The position numbers and the translations under genes were made by a program. From Cyanoderma ruficeps (lineage: Eukaryota; Chordata; Aves; Passeriformes; Timaliidae): a stretch of 64,000 nucleotides of DNA. Location: contig VZDJ01007749.1 in NCBI GenBank assembly GCA_008694505.1, forward strand, positions 3,562,941 to 3,626,940. Direction: 5' to 3'. Below are positions 48,901 through 61,068 of the stretch, piece by piece. Within the stretch, counting starts at the first letter, position 1, and each line of letters begins with the position of its first letter. The notes under the pieces are model-generated. The model was not told the DNA's origin and ran no database searches. It saw nothing but the letters and a program-made list of their open reading frames with translations.

Positions 48901-51495
48901 TTTGCCTTTTCCTTCTTATCCCCCATGATTCCCCTCTCCTGGGACGGGAGGTATGGGTGGGGAAGCTCACCTACTCCCTGAGGGTGAGGATGTGCAGCCC
49001 CACACAGCAGACAGGAGATGAGAGGGAAAAAATGGCAATTTATGAGTTTTGGACCCCAGGTTTTTATCCTCTCCAGAAGAGCTGGCACCCTCTGCAGCAA
49101 GGACCCCAATCCCACCCAGCTTCACTGCCACCAACATTTCCCCAGCCAAGGAGCAGATAACAGAGAGGACACCATTAAACTGCAATGAGGGTTTTTAAAA
49201 AAATTTAACCGTGAAAATAACTCCTGTTGGCTTTATGCTAGCCCAGATTCCCAGGAAACACCGTGGTGGGGACCCTGTGCCTCCCCACTCCCAGGGCAGG
49301 GGCAGCTGATGATCAGAGCCAGCCAATTGCTGCAGAAAGCTGACGATACAGGCAATTGTGTGGTGGCCAAGGCTCTCTGAACGTGTTAGGCAAGCTGGTG
49401 TCCCAGGCTGCTTGGTTTAGTCCCCCTGGGCCTGGCTTTCCACTGCACCAGGGCTTTTTTTAGCACATTTATTATATTTTCCATCCTATGCTGGGGATGG
49501 TGCCTACTTACCAGTGTCACAATTACCCCAGGAGGGAGAGAGGCCCTGTGGCACAATGCACAGGCAAGAGGGCTGGAGGTGCCTTGACTGCTGTCCAGCA
49601 AAGTCCTGGGAGAGCAAAAGGGGCTGGGCAGCTTTGCTGGGCAGCAATTGCACGTGCTGGGACTTGCTCCTGCATGTTGGAGCACCTCAGCCTCTGGGGT
49701 TTGTTCAGCTCCCTGTGAGACCAGGTTTTCCTGTGGTAACAGCGCTGGGAAGGTGTGTGAGCACACGTGGGGGGTCACTGGGTCTTGCTCCTGCTCCTCA
49801 GGGTGTGCCAGAGTGAGGCAGGTCTGTTTTTTTTGGGGGGGGGGAAATTCTAACCAGCTAGAATGGCATAAGAAATGACCTGAAACAGAGCTGAGACAGA
49901 GTAAAGCATGAAAAATATGATAGGAGCTTTCTGGTAGTGGCAGCCTGGGGTGCTTTATGGCAGCGGGTGAGTGTCACAAGATGGCCAAGGGGAAGGGGGC
50001 CCTCTCCAAGCTCATGTCTACTTTTTCCCTTTTAGAAAGGCATGGTTTTTATATTTGACAGCCAAACAATTTTCTCCCAGCTGCTAAATGAAGCTCTGAG
50101 TGTTTTACTCCTCTTTTTGAAGGGGTCAAGGAGGGGGCTGAAATGCGAGCCCAGATGCAGAGGTGCAAATTCAGCATCACAGACTATGCCGAGGCAGCCA
50201 CAGCTCTTCCCACTTCTGGAGGGATAATTAATCCCCTGAGGTGGCTGCTGGCTGCCGTTTTGGGGAACCAGTTTGCAAGTCAGGGACTAGAGCATTAAGG
50301 ACCAGCTATTAGAGACAGCTGAGGGTGCAGACAGGGAGGAATAGTTAACTTAAACAAGAATTTTAAGCTTGGGGCCTGAGTGGCTATGCTTGTGAGAACG
50401 GAATGGAGGAGGATCTAATTTTTAAATAAGTGCCACTCACCTCTGCCCCGTGCCAGCCTCCCCCACCCTGTCCCCAGTAACACGCTCTTTACATGCAAAA
50501 GGGAAAAAAAAGAATAAAAAGAGAACAGGGAAATTCTTGAGATTCTTTCCGATGGAAAAAATGTCTCCACTTATCACTCAGTGTCAACAGCAGCAGACAC
50601 CTGTGCTTAAACACCCAACAACAGGGCCAAGCCAAAAGGTAATCTAAAGCCTCTGCTTCTACCTCCCCACGGGCAGGCAAGCAGGACAATGGATTTGGAC
50701 AGGTCTCCATCAGCCCGGTGGGGCTGTGGCCAGTGGCTACAAAGCTGTGGCAGGCGAGCTTTGAGGTGGCAAAGCTGGCAGCATCCCGCGGCCAGGAAAT
50801 GCTTGCAGCCCGGCTGCTGGAGCCAGACGTTATCACGAGGTCCTTAATTAGACTGTCACCTACTTATCCCTCCCTCCTCCCCATCCTCCCTCCAGCTCTT
50901 GCTTCATCACCGCTGTGGCACTCACTGCTTTCCCATCCGGCCCGGCTGTGTGGGAAGTGCAGGAAGGGGGTCGGTGGACATGGAGCAGTGTGGTAGGTGG
51001 GCACTGGGAAGCCTGGCACTCTGCTCTCTGAGTGACAGGGCTAGTGGCTCTCGTGGTGGCACAGCATGGCACACCTGAGCCATGTGCTGCCCATTTTTAC
51101 CTGCTGGGAATGCCAGGCCCTTCAGGTACTGCTGCTTTTGGGGATTTCTTGGTCAACCCATCAAAGTTCCTGCTCTTCTGCCTCGTCCATCACTCCCACC
51201 AATAACCAGCACCCATTCCCTTCCCGCCTTTCTTCAAGTTCTTGTCCATGGAAAATATCACTGTTTTGGGGAAGAGGACCTCCAAACATTACAGCAGTCT
51301 TGTGGTTTTTGGGTCCTATGCAATGCCAAGCTGTTGGCAGGAAGCCGCTACAACCTGACAGTCTGGTCAGGGGAGCACCTGCTTCCCATTCCTCAGTCCT
51401 CACCCATTTCCTGCATGATGTTGAGCAAGCTGCTGATTTTCTACATTAATTTCATAATGCATGCTAACATTTCAGCTTGATTCCTACCTGTGAAG
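45986..51495. other. Intergenic; candidate conserved element at 47460-47630
   Basis: No gene is recognised. It holds a (TG)7 microsatellite at 47896-47909, a purine-rich GGA/GAT tract at 48690-48750, and a T8-G10 run near 49829-49846. 47460-47630 stands out by its motif content. Confidence 0.6.
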
Positions 51496-51549
51496 AATAG
51501 CAATAATGATAACAATATTAATAATGATAATAATACTACTAATAATGAA
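51496..51549 (+). repeat. (AAT)n-like microsatellite
   Basis: Imperfect AAT/GAT triplets run from aatagcaataatgataac to aataatgaag. Confidence 0.85.
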
Positions 51550-51617
51550 GGTCACTCATAGAATGTGCAGAAACACCTTGCATGTGAAGACAGAGAGATG
51601 GTCAATGATTAGTGAAT

Positions 51618-51700
51618 GTATAATCATAGAATGGTTTGGGTCAGAAAAGACCTTTAAAGGTCATCTGTCCAACTCCCCTGCAATGAACCTACATCACCAG
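51618..51700 (-). mobile_element. Short CR1 3'-terminus fragment, minus strand
   Basis: The plus strand shows atcatagaatggtttgggtc, agacctttaaaggtcatctg and tccaactcccctgc, the reverse complement of a CR1 terminus. Only about 80 bp are recognisable. Confidence 0.8.
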
Positions 51701-52067
51701 ACATCACTGCACATGTCTCCATCATGTTTCTTTCCTTATTTCTGTTGCTGCTGCATTCCTCCTGCCTTGGTCAGTGATGATGCTATTGAGATGTTTTTTA
51801 AATCGAGAAAATTGTCTCACACAGTTAATTTATCTCGCTAGGAAGATACATCTTGGTTAAGCTCCATGCATCCTACATCATCTGAGCTGCCAGAATGGAA
51901 ATTTGGCTCACACCTGCCTCCAAGACCTGGTACATCCTGGCTGATGCTTGTTAGCTGAAGTGCTTGGATTTGGTGTGTGATTGCTCTCAGCACCTCTTAC
52001 AGCAATGCAGATTTGTCAGGGGGATGCCCAGACCTGACCTTTCCCAGTGCAGGTTTAACTGTTTAAT

Positions 52068-52070
<3 letters not shown>

Positions 52071-52115
<45 letters not shown>

Positions 52116-52116
52116 N
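52071..52116. repeat. Poly-T tract of 45 bases ending in an unresolved base N
   Basis: 45 consecutive T are followed by N at 52116. On the minus strand this is a poly-A run, possibly the tail of a retroposed sequence, or a homopolymer that broke the assembly. Confidence 0.9.
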
Positions 52117-55100
52117 GCTCTATCAATTGGAAAAGTGACTTTTTCTCCTGTTATCCAGCATTTTCCCCCAAATCCAACCACCAAGCAGCATCCACTAAGC
52201 ACTGCATAATTCAGCATCATTTGGTGCCTGTAATTCTACAATTACTCTTCAAGGCTCATTTGCTTCAAGGTCTTCAGGCTGTAAAGTTATGGGAGTGTGG
52301 TTAGTTGATTTTCAGGAATGTCTGCTCTCTGGCAGGGGCTGGAGAAGGAAAGGACTGAAAAGAAATGCATGAAAATTCAATGACAAAGCAGGAACTTTAG
52401 AGGCATTTCAACACAGCAATACCCACAGGCAAAGGAATTGTAATTGTGCAGGGGAAATACAGCCTTGCCAGCTCCTACGATTTTATCAGGAGTCTGGTAA
52501 TTTCCAGAGTGTCCTTAAAAGCCCAGCTGCTGGAGTCATCTCATTGTTAGGGAGTCTCAGCTTCCTTTTAAGAGAAAAAGAGCATTTCCAGTCCTTTTTT
52601 TATTCCCAGAGAAAATCTTTAGAAAGTAAAGTAAGCTGAAGGCTCAGACATGGAAGGAAAAGAGAACTGAGGTCATACCAAAACTAAGCAGAACATTAAT
52701 GCAAAGATCCACGATCAAAGCCATGCTTATTCACTGGGGTTTTTCAGTTTTGGGAAAACTCAATGCCAAAACAAAACCTGTCACCATTTTTATCTGAAGA
52801 TCTGATTTGCAATCACTTGTGCTTGGCTGTCCCAGCCTTCTGTCCTTGCTTGGAAAAGCCATTGGTGACTCCAGGGTTGGGCAGGAGGAGATGTCAAGGC
52901 TCTACCCTTGCTCTTTTTCTTTCTTCTCTCCCCATTTTCACCTGTGACCTGCAGTTCTCCAGCTCTTGGGGCCCTAGAAGTGTTTGCAGGGCAGCTGGGC
53001 CCTTAATGGGATGAGTTCTGAGGAGTGCAGGCTCCAAGACTAATTAAAGTCTCCATGTGGACATGGTGGAGAGGGAAGAGAAGGAGAAAGGCAGCTGAAC
53101 AGAGGGCAAGAAGAGGAGAGGAATTTGCCTTGAGCAGAGGACATCCCCTGCCTTTCCAGGGAGGGTTGTTGTACCAACCCGAGGTGGGACAGATTCCCAA
53201 ACATAAAACAAAAAGACTCTTTGCTTTTTTTAAACAAGGCACCTTTCCCTCAGAAAATGGCTTTTTGTTACAGGCTGTGGCCTTTTACAGTGCCTTTCAG
53301 TAGTATCATAACTCTCTCCCCTCCTTCCCCAGAGCAGTCACTTGAGCAAGGCTGGAGATAAATACAGTCAGAGATAGGAAAACTATGTCTGTAGAAGCTT
53401 CACTTTGTACTGGATCGACATCCAGAGGTTTCAGCACTTATTTTGATTGTGTTTGGACTTAACTTTGCCTCCTGGCTCCTGGAGGCAAAAAATGAGCTCT
53501 GTCACGTTGTGTGTTCTGTGGCAATGCAAGCACAGTGCCAATTGCCAATTCCAGCCCTCTGGAACAGCCCTCAGGCTGTCCAAGACACTTCCCCAGCTGG
53601 TGACTCCCATCCTCTCCCAGCAAGCTGTTGGCTTTCCCAGAGGAGGTGCATGTACAGTGCGCTCTCCATAGCTTTGCTGTTGGTCCAACGTCCAAATCCC
53701 AAATTTCCAGAATGGGTTTTGGGATTTTTCTGTGAATTCTGCAGGACATTTCTGGAGATGCAGCTGTTGTGATGTGATGAACTGTTCTGTATGAAAAGCA
53801 GGTGGAGCAGTCTGAGCCCTTTCCTGCAGTCCCTTTGTGCCAATAGGGAGGGCTGCGTGGGAAGGACTTCTACACACTCAGTGCAGGACTGAGCTCTGAT
53901 CCCTTTTACTCTTCATGTTCCCATGAAGTCCCTCTCTCTGCCTCACTGCCTGTGTGATTCTGCCAAAGGTTTGGGTTCATAATGCTGCCAAAATGTCTTG
54001 CTGAAACCTAAGAATGAAAATATTTCTGTGTCTGAGAGGTCCCACGTTGCTGCTGACAAGGAGTGAACTCTTTCTTTCCATAGACAAACCCCTAAATGTC
54101 TGTTCTGGCTCTAGCAGTCATTAACTTTAACCTAAGGAAAACAGCAACAAATCAGGAAAGCCAAGTTTCCTGCAGAAAGCCCAGTGTTTGGCCGGCCGGT
54201 AACTGAGCTAATTCCAGGAATAAAACAGCTGCTATCCTTGCACACAGGCAGTTGTCTTGGAATTTAAAGAGGAAATAGAATGGGGAAGGGAAACAACAAC
54301 AAAAAATTCTTCAAACACCATATATAAAACCATGCCAAAGATACAGAGCAGCAGAAGTTCTCATTCAATGAGTTGCTTGATAGATCAGCAAATACTTCAG
54401 GTGAAATTCTGGGTCGTCTGAAGCTGACTGTCAAAATTGGAGGCTGGCCCTTTCTCACAGACCAGGCTGTGCATGTGTACCTCATTTTGCCTAAAATCTG
54501 TTTTGCCTAAAATCAGATGGCAAAGTTTGCCTTTTGCAATCTGTTTTCATGCTGTTCATGGGAAATGCTCAGTCCCAATCCATGGAAAAACAGACACTGA
54601 GATGCAGCCTGCATCAAGTCAATGTGGTCCTACAAGTACAGGTTCAGGGAGACTTCAAAATCTAGGAAACGAGTAGTGACCAAACAATTTCCACTGCTGA
54701 TTGAGTTGAAACAGAGTTTTACGTAGGTGGGAACTTGCACAATTCCTATCACTTTATTATCGTGCTGCTTCATCCTCTTTATTGCATTCATTCTTGTGCA
54801 GCACCTCGAGGTGCAAGTCTCTCCTAGCACAGGTGAAGCAAATAATCAGAGAGATTTACTGAAGTCTCTTCCCCTGGCTGTCTTGCCTGTAAAAGGCCTT
54901 TGTCTTCAGTTGTGGCTTACTACTGATGCAGGATCTTTTTCTGGTGCACCTCTCTTTTGTCTCTGCCCCTTCCTCCTGTCAAGAGCAAAATGGCTTCCTC
55001 TGTGTTTAATAGAGGTGCTGTGCAACACTGAAGAACGACATCCTGAAGTAAGCCCCAAAATAGCTTTTATTCATGCTGTGCTGCTTCTTACTGTGGGCTC

Positions 55101-58100
55101 CTGTGTGCACAGGAGCTATTTCTAGATTCCATTTGCCACATCTGCTTCACCCTGCTGTCTTGTATTCCCCTTTACTCCCCAAATTCCTTCTGTGAGACTC
55201 TCATTTCTTTCTCTTTCTGATGCCTTAAACTTCAGCTTTCATGTTTTCAGATTCTGTGCTGTTTAGGTGTGGTTCTGAGCCTCATGTTAAGTGTTAGCAA
55301 GCCCTCTTCACAGAGTAGGTAGACAAAACAAATCTTCTTCCTGCTGAGGACCAAGGACAACTTTCAGCCCAACAGCATAAACGGTGGACTGAAGAGAGAA
55401 AAAAAGAAGGATGAGGCCTCACAACCTGAAGCTGTAATTGAACAATTAAACCCTAATATGCAAATGGACCAAAACTTAAAAAAATGTAAGATCTCGTGAC
55501 CAGTCAGCCATTTTGTGACCATTCTTTGTCCACCTTGAGTGTAGCCCTGGTCAGGTTCTTGTCCTGCCCAAGGTGGATCTTGAAGGCCTTTCAATATATG
55601 TCTACTTTATTCTCTAGCTCTGTTGAGTCTCTGTTTCAGGTCAGCCTTCCTAAGGCATCATGTCCTGATTCTGCTTTGCTGTCCATCTGCCCTGCTGTGT
55701 GTGTTCTGATGGGGTCTGCTGCCTCTTCCTGGGGCACCTCAGGGCTCTGCTGGTGTCTCCTCCCTTTGTAGGCTCCTCTCCTTGCCCATGCAGAAGGTAC
55801 TGGGACTCCTTGTGGCATGACATTGGTCTGTGTGCATCAGCAAACAGAATGGCTCTGATGGAGGAGGGATGGCTTTGGACCAGCTGAGAAGCTGACATCA
55901 CTCAAAAGCCTTTAAAGCTCCTGTCATTTGGTCTACAAAGCCTTTGGAGTGTGTTTATAGATGCAATCTTATCGACTGCCAGAGGGAAAAAAATATTCCT
56001 CTGTCCTTTTTGCCTTTTCCACAATCAGAAGACACCTGGGGAGGGAAAAGCTGTGCTCCCAGCATCTGACTGCCCTCTCTGAGCTGCTCCGTGGCAGGAG
56101 GTGGGAAATAAGCGACATCACCTTGCTGTTTGCTTTGCCTCCCTGCAAAGTGCCACTGCTGGCAGGGAGCCATGGCTGGGGCAGCCTGCTGAGGTGCTTT
56201 GCTCTCTCTTCCTCTCTCCCCAGCAGCCTCTTGCCTTCATGGGAACAATGGGATGATGTGACTGGAGCCTTATAAATACTAACTCTCCTTTGAGGCTGTC
56301 GCACAAAACAGGAAGCACAGACAGCCCCAGAATAGAAATTCAGTCCTGGCTCTGCTCCTGGGCAGAGGCTGCTCCTGGGGAACACTGCCTGCCACACTCC
56401 TCCTCATGGGCCCGAGCTGCTGTGCCCCACACTGTGTTCCCCAGGCCTGGGGCTTTGACTGGACCATGGTTACCAGGAGGTGGTCCCCACCTGGAACTGG
56501 CAGGCAGGTGGATTTTGGGATGTGCCTTGCCTTGGCATGGCTGGGCATGGCAAGTGATGTTTCCTATGAGGATGGAGATGTGGCAGGAGCCTTGGGAAGG
56601 TGAACAAGGAGGTGACCCTGGTTTTGAGGTCAGATCCCAGGGAAGATGTGCTGTGCCTGCCCCTGTTACCCCTGCTCTGAGGTAGGCTGCTTGTTGCCAG
56701 AATTGCAAATATCTCCTTGACCTGATAATAACTTACCCTCTCCAAACTCGTTTTCTGTTTTGCAACAACCGGTGGGGCTTTAGCACATGAACTTGTAGTT
56801 GCTACTGGGGTGTTGTTCCCTCTCTAACACATTTACTGGGACATCTGTTGAAATCAATAGGCCATTAGGAAGTGCCCTGTAAAGGTGTTGATCCAAGTGG
56901 GGACACGCACTAGGTGGAGAGTTTGGATGTGTCAGCCAGACTGCAGGACCTCTGCTAAAGCAAAACTTTCATGCCTGCTTGCTTTAAACTGCCCTGAGCA
57001 TCCTGAGTAATCCCCTTGCTCCCTCTGCTCGTCCTTCATACTTGGTGTGTTTTCAGCTCCTGAGAGTGGGCATGCAGCATTTCAATGAGGCTCCAGTCAC
57101 TGAGACCTGCTGCTCCCTCTCCTGCAGTCCAGCAGTCACGTGACAGTGCTGGATTTTGGATGTCAGGAGATTAATTTGTGCTGGGCACGTGCTGCTCCGT
57201 GGTGCAGAGACAACACTGTGTGGGTCAGTGGTGCTGAGCAGGCATGGAAGTGTGGTGGTGCAGCAGGGTATCATGTGGTGCTGAGGACAGCCATAGCCTT
57301 CCCAGGAAAATCCTCTTGTCCCCCAGGCTGTCACTGGCTTCCTGTACAAATGAGGATCATGGAGCTGTACCTATTAGACTGAGCTCTTTGCAGCAAGTGC
57401 CATCTCCCAGTCTTTGTGCTGTAATAAATGTCTTTATGCTGGAAGAGAAGGGCCTGCAGCACTGGCCTCTGGTATAAAGGCAGGAACCATGTTGTGGCCA
57501 GAGCTAAATCCTTGGTGTTGACTTTATTAGAAAGTGTTTGGGCTGGGAAGGGTCTCAGTAGAGATGCTTAGAAAAGACACTTGCAAGAGAGATGTTCCAG
57601 TGTGCGTGGATGAGTTTCCCCTCTGGGATGCAATGATGTCTTCCTGGAGGGTATAGGTTGACTTCCTAGCTCAGGGACCCATCAAACCTCAGAGTTTTCC
57701 TGAAGACTGATGCACACCCAGGCTTTGGGGGTGTGAATGGACTCTGGGGCTGTAGTCATGTCCTTACCTGACACCATGGCACATCACGCCTCTACCCAAA
57801 CAGAGTCTCCCCTTCAGTGTCTGAATTGCTTTAGGTGTTGCCAGGCTGTGAGAAGAATTCAGAGAGCTGGGGACAGGCAAAGCTTTTCCTCCTTTTGTGC
57901 TATTGACATGTTTGAGCACGTTTTTAGCTGATATTTCCTGGAGTTTGTCCTGAGCAACATGTAAGTAAAAATGGGAAATTTCACATGGAGGAAGAAACTA
58001 GCTTTGGTAAGCCTCAACCTGGCATCTTGCATGCTCCTAGGCAGCCCTTTGAAGACTCATTTCTAGGGGCTTTCACTGACAATGGGGACATCCTGACCTG

Positions 58101-58329
58101 AGCTGGTTACAGCAGACAAAACTTTGCTTTACTTCTCTGACTCTCTTCTGTGCTTCTGTCTCATTTCCATTGCTATTCTTTAACCTCAGCCTTGCCACTC
58201 TCCAAAAAGTGCAGTAATGATGATGACTTGCTGCTTACATCTACAAATCCTGCTGGTATCTATTGGTGGAAACACCCAAAAAATGCTGCTGTGCTGCTGG
58301 TAGGGAAAGGATGTCAGGCCACTCTGAAA
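52117..58329. other. Intergenic, nothing recognised
   Basis: No gene, RNA gene or retroelement is recognised. A GGCCGGCC site at about 54191 is an isolated CpG-rich octamer. The LCLAT1 gene expected downstream of LBH is not seen here. Confidence 0.65.
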
Positions 58330-58668
58330 TCCTCTGTTCAGTTTTTGGACCCCTCACCCCAAGAAAGACATTGAGGTGCTGGAGTGTGTCCAGGTAACAA
58401 GCAATGGGACAGGAGGAAATGACCTCAGGTTGCATCAGAGAAAGTTTAGATTGGATATTAGGGAAAAATTCTTCACCGAAAGGGTTGCCAAGCCCTGTAC
58501 AGGCTGCCCAGGAAAGTGGTCAGCCACCCTCCCTGGAGACATTTAAAAAATATGTAGATGTGGCACTCAGGGACATGGCTTAGTGGTGGACTTAGCAGTG
58601 CTGGGTTAATGGTTGGGCTGAATCATTTTAAAGGCCTTTTCTAACCTAAATGATTTTATGATTTTCTG
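58330..58668 (+). mobile_element. CR1 LINE 3'-end fragment of a second subfamily, internally deleted
   Basis: Blocks in CR1 order: ttcagtttttggacccctca, agaaagacattgaggtgctg, gtgtccag, then a jump to gtaacaagcaatgggacagg, tttagattggatattaggg, gttgggctgaatcatttt and ctaacctaaatgattttatg. The usual 150 bp or so between gtccag and gtaacaag is missing. The terminal sequence differs from the 10965 and 45536 copies, so it is a different CR1 subfamily. Confidence 0.9.
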
Positions 58669-60467
58669 CCTTGGCACTCAGGACCTTCCCTTGCATGTGT
58701 AGGTAATCAGGAGAGTCACCAAGCTTGCAAAGTTTCAAGACAGGAACAAGATTGTCTAACATTTCCAATTACTATCTCTGATTGTTATTTTAACTGGGGG
58801 AGCAGGGGTTGAACTTGTAACTTGTGTGAGACTGAAGGTGTATCTGGGTTTTAGCAAGCAGTTTGTACGACAGTGACCCTCTGGGAGTTAGGCTGAGAGA
58901 AAAGAACACATCACTGCATCTTCCTGTGGCTGTGTCTGAAGTTTCCAAGTTACAACACTCCTTATTCTCAGCTTCATGCCCCAGTGCTACTGATAATTCA
59001 TGTTTACAGCTTCTATCATGCACGAGGTTAAACATGACATCTCCTGAAATGCTGAGTGTCTTCTTCCCTGCACTCCAAGGTGATAAACTAGGGACAAATA
59101 CGCTGAGAAGGAAATAAAGAAAAAAAACATTTGAAGATGAGGAAATGTTTTCACACTCTGTTTGCAAGCAGAGAAGGAGACTGAAGGAGAAAAAGAGCAG
59201 GGACTGAGCTTCTGTGTGGCAGCTGGGAACTGCATGGCTCAGGAGGCTGGGTAATGGGCTATGAAAGTCCTTCACCTCTGGGTTCACAGTGTTCATCCAG
59301 GCCAGCAGTGGGGGAATATTGTTGCTGTGGCAGAGCTGCTCAGTGGTTTCTGTCAAATTAAAAGGGCTTGATTCCTCTCTGAGAAACCCTATTGCTGCTG
59401 CAGCAAGTGCTTAGGGAACCAAGAGCTGTTTTTGGCAGGGCTGTTGTTGCCCTGTTGGAAATTACCAGGCTGCAATTACACCAGCTGATACAGGGGTGCA
59501 CTTGTGACTTGGGCACACAAATCTCATCTGTTTAGTGCCAGGTGAGAAAATGTGTGTGCTCAACTCAAGAGAAGAAATGGGCTGGATATCAAAAAGCAGT
59601 AACTTGCTGGACTGGCAAGACAAGAAGTGAATGAGAGTGCATTCCCTTGGGCAGATCAATCCTTGGTGGTGGTAGCTGGGAGCCTGGACAGCCATCCAAG
59701 ATTACAATCAACGCCCCGACCATCCCTTCCTGGGAAAAGGGTGGCTTTGCATGTAGATGGAAACCATTACACGTTTATTATAAACCATATCAAAATGTGG
59801 CTGTGTCAGACCCTGGAGAAATTTGCATTCCAGATTAGAGAATTTCAGTCTGAAGGACCAGTTGTATGAAATTCAAGAAAGGGAGAAGTATAAAAGACTT
59901 GCTATTCAGGAGAGGGCTGGGGAGGTGGCATATGCTTTGGTGACTTTGCAGGCGTCAACAGTGACAAAGTGTAAACTTTCCAAGTCAGGCTGCACTTGGC
60001 TGAAGGTGGTGGAAATGCTAAAAGATTGGTGCAAGCTGTGACTGCCCCAGCAGCTCTGGGCAAGGAGTGAAACAATTGGCTTGACCTCAGGGTAGGTGTT
60101 AGACAGGCTGTGCTTGAAAACTGGCTTCTTTCAAGAGACATCAGAAAAAAGTGTTCAAAACAACCACTGATGGAAAATCTACAGGAGGGAGCTTTGGAGC
60201 CCTCAGAAGATGGGAAAGTTAACTGTGTGCTTCACTGATGAGACTGAACTAAACAGAGCTTTTGCAGGAAGACTGATGAAAACTTTCAGGACAAAGGTTC
60301 AGGAAAAAGAGGGAATGTCCCTGCATTTCCTGAGCAGATCTTGAGAGACTGCAATGCTTTACCCACCCTATGTGTTTTAGACACCTCGACAAGGAGCTTT
60401 AAGCATTGCCTCAAAATCTGGTGCAGGCAGCAGTCACATCGCTGATGCTGGGAGGGCTGTGAGCCGA
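58669..60467. other. Intergenic, nothing recognised
   Basis: A 188-codon minus-strand frame (58790-59356) is the longest here but shows no domain, and its composition is like the surrounding DNA. Confidence 0.6.
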
Positions 60468-61068
60468 TGTCATGGGCTGAAATCCTTCTGTCAGCGATCA
60501 GAGGGAGGGTCGGGGCCCTTAGGTTTGCTTAACATCTTGTTATAAATGCATATTATAAAGTTGGCTTTTCACAAGATGTGTGCTATATGATTAATAACGT
60601 GGTAAGGATATAAGTTTTTATTTCTGCTGTTAGTAAAGAAAATTAGGCATAGTGGTAGTAGTTGATACAGTATGCTTAAACTGTCTGTTTGGTCGGGATA
60701 GCATCCAGTGAACATGTAAAGAAGACCCTGCCATTGATATACCAACTATCAGCATCTACCATCTGAGGAAAGTATGGACCAAGGCCCAGGCTGGAGGTGA
60801 CAATGAAGACACAGCCAAGAAACACGCATGTCTAAAAAGGCAGACCCAAGGAGGGGCCATGCTAAACAGTTCCTGGAATATGGAAAATAGTTTATGGAAG
60901 AATATGAATATGCAACAGATTGATACAATAGAAAGGGTATTTAAAGAATGTCTCTGATATAGCAGGGTGTGGACTAGGCTGAATGCCAAGTCACCCTGGC
61001 TGTACTCTGCTTTTTTTCTATCTCCTAATTGTCTTATTTTCTATTAGACCTATTTCTTAAAATTTACA
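60468..61068 (+). mobile_element. Probable solo LTR of an endogenous retrovirus
   Basis: The block starts TGTCATGGGCTGAAATCC, like the TGTCATGG starts of many avian ERV LTRs, and can be ended at ..aaaatttaca (TG...CA). A TATA-like tatttaaa lies at about 60939. The end is T-rich (ctaattgtcttattttctattag) as in passerine ERV-L-like LTRs I recall. I saw no target-site duplication, so the bounds are tentative. Confidence 0.45.

Noticed and set aside
53431..53877. 148-codon minus-strand frame
   Set aside because: Several overlapping frames of similar length on both strands; no recognisable protein.
58790..59356. 188-codon minus-strand frame
   Set aside because: Low-complexity Ser/Phe/Leu runs, no motif, and composition like the flanks.
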